Below are positions 53,291 through 64,000 of a stretch of DNA of 64,000 nucleotides, piece after piece. The position numbers were made by a program, and so were the translations under genes. The stretch is from Glycine soja (lineage: Eukaryota > Streptophyta > Magnoliopsida > Fabales > Fabaceae). The stretch covers positions 41,529,562 through 41,593,561 of the forward strand of contig NC_041010.1 in the NCBI RefSeq assembly GCF_004193775.1, written 5' to 3'. Positions within the stretch are counted from its first letter, which is position 1. Every line of letters begins with the position of its first letter. The notes under the pieces are model-generated. The model ran no database searches and was not told the DNA's origin. It worked only from the letters and a program-made list of their open reading frames with translations.

Positions 53291-56200
53291 TGATGTGTGT
53301 AAATGCAAATTGGTTGTTCCATTTGGAATTTTCTTATTTATTTCTATAAATTGAAGAACGGAATTTGGTATGGCAAGGAGCATTCTTGGGTAATTGTGCT
53401 AGTAGGTAAAGAAATAAAAAAAAAATGAGCAATTTTTTTATAATAAAATGTAAAAAATATATTTGTTAAATAGTATAAAACTATGTTAACTTATTCATAT
53501 CTATGAAGTTGACAATATTAAATTTTATCGTAATTCATAACTATGTTTACTTAATTGCATAATTTATCAATTAGTTTTTATTGTTTCACAAATTTTATTA
53601 TTTAAGTTTCTTTTTTATGATTTTACCATCATATTTTTTTTAGTTTTCTCATATCTTATCTATCCTTAAATGTAGTAACATGTTCCTAAAATAATTGAAG
53701 TTTTGTTATCAATTTTTGTGAAATAACATTTTTCTATCAACATAATTCTAAAACTCACAAAAATTAAAAACATTAAACTACTCTTTGAGAGAAATTTTGC
53801 AATGCTCGTGGATATAAAATATAGCATAGATACAAAATTATAAAATGTGAGTATAGATAGTATTTTATAAGTTTATTGAACACTGAGTGTGAAAGAGAAT
53901 AAATTTTGTCCATTTTTTAGGAAATTATTTAAGAGAATATGAGTGTGAAAAAGAATAAATTTGTTTAATAAAATAACAAATTTATCCTTTAACAATAAAT
54001 AAAAACCTCTCAATAGACTATTTAATGTTTACTAAAAATTGACCCAACACAGCATAAGATCAATCTTATCATATTCACATTCAAAATATTCATAATATAA
54101 TTATCATATCTTTAATTATTGATGGATGACACTTAAAGATAATATATTAATTATCGATTGATATTAATGCACAAAAATCATTTTTAAAAAATATTTATAA
54201 TTATTATTATGTATTAACTAAAAAATATAAGTTATTTTAATCAAGAATAATTAATGGAATAAAAAATTTAAAAATATTCTTAAAAGAAATAAATAAATTT
54301 CAAAAAAGTCTTATACTTTAAAACTAGTCAAATATACTAGTATGTAATACTACGTAAAGTATAAAATATTCTTTAGTCTGTGATGACATTTGTGAACAAA
54401 GATTTAAAAATTAAATTAAAAAGAAAAAAAAAAAACACACACACACATGTAGTTATGGTTTCCAGTATCCGGTTTCAGTGGCCAATTCTCTCTCTAATTT
54501 TCATTGGCCGGTTTGTTCTTTTGAACTTTTTGTTACGCGGAGGTTGGGACTAATGATTAGAATTTTACATAGTCAGCGAAAACGAACCTTGAATTATAGT
54601 CTATTTCACAACCCAGCTTATACAAAAACTTGGTCCGTACCCATGTCAAATTATATCAATTTTCTTCTATGGTCTAAATTTGTTTGGTTGGTTTGTCTTA
54701 TCGGTCGAGGTATTATGAGATTTTATTAGAAAAAAAATAAAAATAAAGAAATAAAATCTCTAAATTTTCGAATTTGCAGGGCATGAAGTGACAAAAAATA
54801 TCTTTTATTAAGAATTCAATTGAGTGGCACGCAATAAATGCGGCAATGGGGCACACGAAACCTGTTATTATTATGATTGACTGCGCAAAGGCGAAGCTTC
54901 CCCTGCTTTGCGTGTAAGCTCAGGTTGCGGATACTCGCTTAAAATAGCTGCGTCTACCTGCCCAAAGCAGAAAGGTCATTTTGGTAATCCTCCATGGCCA
55001 GTTGGGTTTTCGTTGGAGGAGTAATGCTAAAGATTCTGTTTCTGGAAAGTTCTTCAATTGACCAAAATGCCTAATGAACAGTGCCAATTCACTTAAATAC
55101 CTATCGCTTTTTGGTTATGCGTACGTTGTGTTGTTGTGGCTTATAAAACAAAAAATCATGTCCTTTACTTCGGGACCACAACACACCCAACCAGCCCTCA
55201 CAGCTCACGGGTAAAACTAAAAATAAAAATTGGAGGGGTTAATTAATTAATTACTCCACTCTCCGATGGAGTATATGCTAATTAAGCCTGTCAATGTATA
55301 TATATTAAGATAAGAGAAAAATACTCAATAAATAAAATTTAGTTGGTAAGTTATGCTGAATTTATAGAAAAAAAAAGAGTTTAATTCCTGTATAATATAT
55401 TTCTAGGAATGAAGGATGAATTTTAAATATAACCAAATTGTGATCGTCATGAAAATGGGTGAAATTGAGAACCATTGGATTTGGATTTTGTGATCCATGT
55501 GATATGATATGATGATGGGATGGGACCATAGAGGGAATTGGATTGGATGGGAGATAATTGAGGGGAGCTATGATGCCACATTTATCGCGGGTAGCTACAA
55601 AAGTGAAATGAGCCAGCTAGAATGGATGATGATTATGATGATGGGTAAGCATCCAAGTGTTTAAGAAGAGAGGTTGGGAGGGTAACTTTGGAGGTGTCTA
55701 TTTCCAAAGCACCCGCAATCTTGGAAGTTAAATGACCCAAAATGGGGTGAATGACAATGCCATGGGAGATTAGAATTTCAGTGAGTTGGACCAAGTATCT
55801 AGTTCGTCATGAAATAAAGACAAAAAAAATAAAAAAAGAGAGGCAAAATTAGGAAAAGGATTATGTAATACTACCAATAAGACCCCACCCTATTGCTTTG
55901 CCTTGGTTTAGATTACTACTCCCTTTCTTATCTAGAAGAGTAGTATATTGATATTATTATCCATTTATATTAAAAATGGAGCAACACTTTCAATCTTTCA
56001 TCATTGACATGTTTTCGTAAGTCCATATTTGAATAAATAAAACAAAAATGACTAAACAAGTGACGTTAGTAGGGAAATTGGATTAGGAAATGATCATATG
56101 GCTGCAACATCCGAACATTAAGAGGCACATGGATTATTGACCAAGATTCTTAGGTGTCATACAGTGCGTCAATGGCAAAACAAAACCCGTTGACAATCGT

Positions 56201-57905
56201 AATATGCTAATGGTTCAGCTGGGCATCATTTAATGAAGATGATTTAAAAAAAAACAAAAAAGGTTTGGCACATCTCCAATCTTTTTTTAAAAAATCTGAT
56301 TCATAAATAATTATATAAATTTATAAATACATAGCATTTGAAACATAAAAAAGTAAATAATATTTATATAAATTATTATAAAAATTATCTCACAAATTAT
56401 AAGAATTTAGAATAACTGCTTTTAAATGAATGAAAATAAAAGTCTTGAAAAAGAAACCCATGCATGTTTCTCTACTTCTCACATATAAAATATCAATTTA
56501 GAAAGTTATATTCTCTCATTATAAAATATCATAAGTTTAGGTACTCAATTCATATCTTCTCTTCTCCTTATTACATAATGATGCGTTGACACAATTTATA
56601 CAAGATTAATTTATTAAGGATCCATTTACTTGTGTTCTCATTTTATATTTTTATTTCCTATTTTCATATGTTGACCTTCTAATATATTTTCTCGGATGAT
56701 TTGACTCAAGAAATTCATTTTATAATACGAGATATAAATATAATTGTTGATTAAAAAATTAATAAATGAAATTATAATAATATATATTAAAAAAATTATT
56801 AAGTTATTTAAATTTTAACAGTTGATTTTCCAATCCATGATTATAATTGCATTTTTTTCTCTGAAATACATATTTCTCACCTTAAAGGACTTTGGTCTAT
56901 TTTCTTAAATAATAAATTCATTTTTACGAGTTACAATTCAATGTATTGAGTGACTAGAGTGTTAACCATGTATCTTACAGTTGTTTTCAAAATTGTAGAG
57001 AATTTAAATTTGTTATTTATAATAGAGAAAAATATAGATTTTACTGATAAGGATTGAGTATGGTGAAAAGGGATAGTCCCCTGCAAAACGATGAAAGATA
57101 TCCAATATGATTTATTTTTTTATGAAAGATATCATGAAAAAAAACTAAAAAAAAAAATTATTTTTAATAGCTAATGTGAAACTAAAAATTGTAGCCAAAG
57201 TATAATGATTAGATTTGTGACTTTAAAAGGGATTTATTGAAACTAGCTAGTGTTTTAGCCTGTTTTATATAGAATAAATATTTATTTTATATAACTAAAA
57301 TTTATAATTTTTAATAAATAAATATTTATAAATATATAAATTATATTATAATTAAAATATACAATAAATAAATATTACTGAATACAGTAAATATTTATTT
57401 TTTATTATATTTTTATTTTCATTTTTTTATTGTTAATCCAAATAAAACATGATAGATTAAATTCACGTTTGAATATATAACTTTTAGAAGTTTGGTAGAA
57501 TCTTTATTGCCTATCCGATATTTTTTCTTGAAAAATCAATATGAATCTCTTGCCCACGCAAAAATCTCCTCCACAAGCATGAAAGATACCAAAATATCTC
57601 ACATGTGTTTGATGAGGATAGTTGTGCGCCGAACCATTCCTTAACTATGAAGCAGATTGACAAAAAAGAAGGCCTAACAATTCATTTCCCACGCAACGCA
57701 ACGTTGTTTCGCTCAACCAATGCTTTATATATTTTTCTTAAAATGCAGCCTAAGCAAATCTTGTTCCCAAAGATTCACGCCCCTACTCAGTCTAAGAATC
57801 AATCATTGTGATTCTCTCTATGGGGCTATCTCAAATTAATTCTCACTGGTTCATGGTTTAAGGCATCATGATTATTTTAATAAATATAAAACACTTAATT
57901 AAGTC
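53291..57905. other. AT-rich intergenic DNA, nothing assigned
   Basis: Frames at 54478-54729 and 57605-57811 were read and lack domains. The part 54780-55200 is GC-balanced, without an assignable product. Confidence 0.5.
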
Positions 57906-57907
57906 AC

Positions 57908-58040
57908 AACATGTAGCTTAATTGGTTATTTGGTAGCATCAAATCGAGTTGACACTAAACACTTTAAGTTCGATTTTAATAATTTCTATCAGTAGAATAT
58001 AAAGTATTTGCAAAAATAAAAAACATCTATAGATATTGTT
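57908..58040 (+). repeat. tRNA-derived SINE-like sequence
   Basis: TAGCTTAATTGG (near 57916) matches the pol III A box consensus TRGYNNAnnnGG at every fixed position. About 45 bases downstream AGTTCGATTTT (near 57967) matches the B box GTTCRANNC except for its last base. Flanking text does not fold into a tRNA, so a SINE head is preferred over a tRNA gene. The element's 3' end is not clear. Confidence 0.45.
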
Positions 58041-61000
58041 GTTACTTGTTATTTAATGATAAATCTTCAGTTAAATTTAAAATGTACCTTGATTTTTAAA
58101 TTCCACAACTTCTATTTCTTCTAAATTTTCATCCACCAAAATCAACAACAACCAAACCATCCATTAAACCAATTATTTACATTGGAATCTAGTTGGTAGC
58201 GGTAGGTATCCAATGGTAGAAAATTTCAGTGACGTATGTAATCCGGAAAAAAATAATACATGATTTATTCATTACTTTTTGTATAAGACCATACGTTGTT
58301 AACCAATTAATTTTCACACAACGGCAATGTAAAGATTTTATATTATTAGTTAATTAGAAATTGTTTTCAAATGAGTTTAGAAAATAATTATGACAAAAAT
58401 TAGCAATCTTATTATACATGATAATATATATTTGAATGGATATTTTTATATTATCAATGTAATCTAATTAAATTATACATAATTAGTTTAGATTACAATG
58501 ATAATATATGTGTGATAATTTATGTAAAAAAAAATATAAACTTGAGTGATATCATCAACTTATGAAAAAAAATACTGAAATCCCTAATCCAATCCAATAC
58601 AAAATTTAGTTTTTTAAATTTTTAGATCCATTAAAATTTCAATTTTTTTTAGATTGATTTTTTAAGTTTTTATTGGATCTGACCGGGTTATGTACATTTT
58701 TAGACATCTCAAATATATTTAAATCTTTTTTTTTGGATAGAAATATTTAAACCTTTATTATTAAATATTTAAGTGGTTCCTAACTATATTATTTTATTTC
58801 ATTCATATAATTTATTTCCATATGTGAATTTTACAATAATGATTTTTTGTTTTGTTTTTTTAAACATGATACGTTTCGATCTTAATTCCTCTAAAATTTG
58901 AATTTTTTGTAGTCAACACTTGTAATCTTTGTTTTTATCACATATTTATTAAATACTAATATGTCAAATAAATACTCAGTTCAGCACATATGTCAGTATT
59001 TAAGCCTAAAAATTTCCAGTGAATCACTGATATCCACAGGCACAGAAACTAAAAAATGAGACGGATTAGATATAGTTAATTGGTTAGTCTAAAAAATTAT
59101 TACGTAAGTGGTATTTTTTTTTTAACGAAGTCTAATCAGAGATACTCTACTCTGGCTATGGTTTGAGTATCTGTGGGTAGTTTGGTAGATTAGAGACGTA
59201 TTGGAACCATGAGGCGTCACGTGGTGTCACATAAACATGTTGGGGACACCTCATCCTCACTCACCAGCTTCTACTCTAGCCACAGTCATTTCACCTTTAA
59301 TAAATAATTAACAATTAACAATTGGGTGTTTATTTATTTCAATATAAAAATAATAAAGCCACATAGATGATAGAACTTTTGCATAAAGAATTAAAAACGA
59401 AAGAAAAAGATAAGAGTTTTGGAAGGCTTTGTGGTCTGAAAAGAGCTGATGAAACTCCCACTAGTGCACAGAACAACGAGGCGTAATTCTTGGTATAGAG
59501 TTGTAAGGGTTTTTATAGAAAGAAGGGACACGTGCCCTGTTCTTATGTTCCTTAGATATAGTAAAACAGAAACGCCGTATGCGAAACGAGGAGGTTTCAA
59601 TTCCATTGTACGACAGTTCCGCATGTGGTTATAGTTCACATGTTATAGTGTTAATACGGTTAATTGATTTTGTTTCGTTACGTAACCTAAGCATTACAGT
59701 CTTTCACTATAAAATGTTAATGTAGTTAGTTTCCCATCGATTTCTAATACGAATTAAAAATTTCTTTCTTCACTAGTGGATATGTGTAACCCTAGTCCAT
59801 GAATGAAAAGGCTGGTCAGACAGTGTTCGAAAAAGCAAAGCTTGTAAATCAACAAGAAAGATGGCTGTGCTGCTTAAAATAGAGGCACCATCATTGGTGT
59901 CTCTATGTATAGTGTATAGGGAATATTAAATGATGAGGATATAATATAAAATTTGCTCAATTTTTTTCCTTAAAAAGAAGGTTATGGATAATATTTTCTG
60001 TGTCGAGTGCCCACCAATATAATTTATATAACATGACTTTTGACCAAATGATGAGGTAGTCGTTCATATATGGAGTTTACCAATATATGTAATTTGTACA
60101 TAAATATGAAGGGACCATTCAATTAATAATGCCCTTATGGCCTAACATTGTAGTTGTTTAAACAGCAGGAAGCAAAAGTAAAACATAGAAAGCCATAATA
60201 AAAAAGAGACGAAGAAAAAGATTAATCTGAAGGTTTGTCAAGGGTATATATATGGATATATTTATACAAATTTAATTCTTGTGTCTCAACGATTGGTTTG
60301 AGAAGATAGTACAAAATTGTACAATAGAACTTGTTGCATCGTCTTTGGTTGGTCAAAGGGACAGAGGGCCCAAAAGGGAAAATGTTCATAGGAGTGTCAA
60401 AATTGGATATTCTGTTCCAGGTGAGACAGAGGTGGAAAACCATGGTCTAGGGTAATTTTTAGTAGTCAACTATTTGATGTATGTGATAAAATAAGTACCA
60501 TAAACTAATATGAAATCCCTTGAGAATATTCTCTAATCAAGTGTGATCAGCATTTAATAGGTCCAATTATTGACGGAAGTCACCGGCATGTGCAAAGCAA
60601 TTCCAGACGCAATGACCACTTGTACAAAGAACTCGTTAACCCTCAAGATTTACATTTTTTTTTTATAAAAAAATGTCATTATTAAATATTACCCTTTTAA
60701 GAACAATTGAAAACTGCGAAAGTCCGAAATGATTTCCTGAATACCCAGAAAAAGAAAATAGCTAGGCTCTGAAAAGGAAAAAAAGTAGGGATCATTTTCA
60801 AAGTGAGAACTGGACAAACTTCGTTTTCAATAAAGATCACATTTCCTATCTCTCTATCTACTTTTCTTTTTTGGTATATTTCCTATCTATCCATCTATAT
60901 GCATGTCTATGTTTTTTTATAATTAATCTTCATAAATATAATTAAATTTAAAATTTATTGTTTAAAAAGTTTGTTAGATTTAATCAATAAATTTTACCAA

Positions 61001-62470
61001 TTGTCCTTATCATTTATAAGGGTCATTCCAAAGACCACGTGACGTAATATATCCATATGTATGTTAAGTTATTAATAAATATTACTAAAATTATTTTAAA
61101 AATTGAAATTAATAAAAAAAACTGACATTATATGAAATTCAATAAAAAATGATAAGCACTGAAAACATGTGCATCATATGAATAAGTACAAGGTTTTGAA
61201 ATTGATTGAGAGAGCAGAATTTGACTACGTACATTGGGTTCACAAGTAGGAAGATATGATATGAGAGTGAGACTCGGACAAATGCCAAAACCAGCAGACA
61301 CGTAGAAAGCTAGCTTATCCTGTCTGACTTATTTACTCATTCGCACCTTGGATGGAAAAATATGGGTTAAAAAAAGCCTTTGTGGATTAAGGTGGAAAAC
61401 ACTCATTGGACACAACCTTTTCAGCCACCATTTTGAGCCCACTTGCTGACCAAATCTTTGAATTTTCACTTGATACCAACTTTTCTAGGCCCCTTGTATT
61501 ATCCACGTTTCCAAAGCTTGCGTCTCTCACCCATAGTTTACGCTTATAAGTACCCCTCACAAAACATTACTTTTAAAATTTTGATTGATTAAATGTATCG
61601 GATACTCTATGGGGAAAAACCCACAAAGAATAACATGACATAGTCACACATTTTGAGAGGGAATTTACCCGGAAGGGAGGGAAGGTGTTTGTTTTCTTTA
61701 TATGGCTAAGGTGGTAGCTAGGATTTGTTTTATGGCAAGAGATGCCACCACCACGTATTTGGGGTAGCTAAAAAGAAAAATTCAAAGTTGAGGCCAACTT
61801 TTGAACTTTAACATTTGTGGGTGCACAAAGTAACTAAGTTTTGTGTCCACATTTGGTTGAGAGCCACGGTGTTTACACATTGAAGAATAACCTATCATTT
61901 ATAGCCACATATGCAAAAAAAAAAAAGGAAAGGAAAGAAAAGAAAAAGAGGTGCTCCTTTGTCTGCGCGGTCACTGCTCACATAGCAGTTTTACTTAACC
62001 CCACTTGTTTTTATTCCCTCGAATCAATTATATGTTTTCTCCGATGTCCATAGTGACAAGTTCTTGTTCCAACTCCCCACCCCTTAAAATCAATGGCCCA
62101 GTATCTATGGTTTTGGTTGTATGGGTTATTTTTGTTGCCACCAAATCTCATACGCATTTAAGCTTAATTGAATTTTCATTATATGGGTTCAATGTATAGA
62201 ATGGAATTTAATCACATTAAGTTGTTCTAACAGCTTCAGTTAGATCTACCTTTTTGTTTTTTGCCTAAGTTTGAGTTTCAATTTCCTACCTAAATACCAC
62301 GGAAGGCAAACTTTCCCTGTTGTTTTGTTGGTTGTAGTTTTGGATTTTAGAATAATCCCTTTATAGGGTCTGTGTTGTGGTTCACATTAATATTCTAGCG
62401 GTGGTGGTGGATTTGTTGATGTGATGTTGGATCATCCTTCCTCTCCCACTCTTGAGGCATTTTCTTGATT
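58041..62470. other. Intergenic DNA, nothing assigned
   Basis: The part 59140-59640 and the part 61200-62460 are less AT-rich and contain G-box-like words (GACACGTGCCC near 59527). They resemble promoter-proximal DNA of a gene that might begin outside the window. The frames at 59391-59639 and 61841-62053 show no domain. Confidence 0.45.
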
Positions 62471-63620
62471 CCTCCACACATCAGCAATACTTTTTTTTTC
62501 TTTTTGTTTTATAATAAATAATGTATTTTCTTCACTTTTGTTATCTTTTGAAAATTTGTAAAATCCTAATATTTGACATTTGAGTTCTATACTTTTAGCT
62601 TCCAGTAAATTAGTACATAATCAAATCCTTTGACAAATATTAGCACCATACACTTTCTGTGATGAATATAAAAATTAAACATGTAGAAACATTTGGTTAT
62701 TTACCAAATCAAATGAATAAAACTTCCTAGATACATAAAATTATGTTTGAATCTTCACGTGAGTAATAACTTAAATTTTAAAATAATCGATCCCTGATAA
62801 TAAGAATATTCCTTACCTACTTTATTAGTTAATTAATCTGTAGTCACTTTCCAGCACAAAATAGAACAAATAAAATTCTTAGTCTCTTTTCTTTTACCTT
62901 TCGAGTTTCAAAGTAGTATTTCCTCGACACATCAACTATACCTTTTTCTTATTGATTTATAACAAATGCATTTTCTTCAATTTTTTAATATCTTTTTAAA
63001 AATGTAAAATCCGAATATTTAACATTTTAGTTTTAGACGGGTAAGGTAATTAAATGTTTTGAGAAATATTAACAACACTCTTTATTATTTATTAAAAGTT
63101 ACAAATTTTTATAGATTTTTTTATTTAATTAATTTCACTCATGATTTTGTAGTATTTAATAAATTTTAATTAATAAAAATATACCAGAAACAATATATTA
63201 ACAAATGGATTGGTTTCAGTAAAAAAAATGTATTGGTAATACTCCTCCTAAGTAATTGGATTTTTGTTGGCGAGCTTCATATTGGACATGGCCTAGCAGG
63301 GTATCGGTTCAAGCTTATTTAGATTTTTTTTAAAAAAAAAAAAGGAATAAACTTGTCTTTCTTCTGCCATGAAGATAAAAATTAAACATATAGAATCAAT
63401 GGTTATTTATCAAATGAATAAAACTTTTTAAATATATAAAATTATTTTTGGATCTTCTAGTGCGTAATAACTCAAATTTTAAAATAATCGATCCTTGATA
63501 ATTAGATATTCCCTACCTACTATTATGAGTTTAATTAAATTAATCTGTCGTGACTTTCCAGCACAAAATAGAACAAATAAAATTCTTAGTTTGTTTTACC
63601 TTTCAAAGAATATTTTTCTC
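62471..63620 (+). repeat. Direct duplication of about 0.45 kb, second copy interrupted
   Basis: Copy 1 (62471-62921) and copy 2 (62922-63620) share, in order, CCTC.ACACATCA, TTATAA.AAAT, ATAAAAATTAAACAT, AATCGATCC.TGATAAT, CTTTCCAGCACAAAATAGAA and CAAATAAAATTCTTAG. Copy 2 is longer because of about 272 extra bases at 63084-63355, flanked on both sides by TCTTT. Confidence 0.8.
63084..63355. mobile_element. Insertion inside the second duplicate copy
   Basis: This segment is absent from copy 1. It is bordered by TCTTT at 63079-63083 and TCTTT at 63356-63360, as expected for a target-site duplication. Near its right end lie a B-box-like GGTTCAAGC and a run of about a dozen A, which would suit a SINE-like element, but no A box was found and the class is open. 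Confidence 0.45.
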
Positions 63621-64000
63621 AAAATAAATTTAATTTACTTTCACATTAGAACACGTGCGTTGAACTTGTAGATGAATTCAAATAATTCGATTCGTATAGC
63701 TAAAAACAATGAAAACCAAGGGTGTGGTGGAATTGGCATCAAAGTCTCAAAATTGAATATAGCACGTATCTGCTTATGAAATGAAACTTCCTTACAAAGT
63801 TAGCAAAGATATTTAAAATTTAAAATTTAAAATTTCTATATGGTGTGAACCCCAACCACGAGAGACACAGTTTTTATATATAGCCTCAATCATTTGGCCA
63901 CTAGTCCCTTTAATATTATTCAGTGTGTTAAAACCAACTAAGACTTTAATAAAGACGTTAAGAATGAATTTCTTGAGCTTCTTCAGAGATTGGCTCAAAA
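63621..64000. other. AT-rich intergenic DNA to the window edge
   Basis: The minus-strand frame at 63813-63998 was read and shows no domain. Nothing else was seen. Confidence 0.5.

Noticed and set aside
57908..58000. tRNA gene
   Set aside because: A and B boxes are present, but acceptor and anticodon stems do not form; a SINE-like origin is preferred.

Overview
The window is nuclear DNA of a flowering plant, most likely a papilionoid legume. It is strongly AT-rich and gene-poor, has GT-AG introns, many simple repeats and decayed transposons, and its three genes are all plant-specific or plant-typical. The legume assignment is an inference from how the coding sequences look; no search could be run. 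I found no bacterial, organellar or viral segment and no CRISPR, operon or phage-like system.

Three genes can be modelled exon by exon, all on the minus strand. (1) The 5' half of a SHIKIMATE KINASE LIKE 2 (SKL2) gene lies at 1795-2915. Its fourth intron contains the 3' end of a Ty1-copia retrotransposon (2-1692), inserted in the opposite orientation, so the remaining SKL2 exons should lie left of the window. Exon 1 has an in-frame stop at codon 9. (2) A complete six-exon KANADI transcription factor of KAN2 type, 390 aa, lies at 19424-23925. (3) A complete JmjN/JmjC histone demethylase of the JMJ706/JMJ13 group, 857 aa, lies at 46399-51874, with a short overlapping uORF at its start codon. 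All splice junctions used keep the reading frame.

Layout: retrotransposon and SKL2 (1-2.9 kb); AT-rich intergenic DNA with hairpin elements and a tandem duplication (2.9-18.7 kb); KANADI (19.4-24.4 kb); intergenic DNA with a 1.04-kb terminal-inverted-repeat element, a LINE remnant and degenerate repeats (24.4-46 kb); the demethylase (46.4-52.3 kb) with a CpG-rich upstream block (to 53.3 kb); then intergenic DNA to the end, including a tRNA-derived SINE-like sequence and a large direct duplication interrupted by an insertion.

The genes do not form a pathway. KANADI (abaxial organ identity) and the JmjC enzyme (histone demethylation) are separate developmental and epigenetic regulators, and SKL2 is a plastid-targeted, probably non-catalytic shikimate kinase paralogue. 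No clearly new biological system was seen. The best leads are the retrotransposon in SKL2 with the exon-1 stop, the duplicated promoter block in the LTR, the TIR element with a matching target duplication, and the uORF that spans the demethylase's first splice junction.
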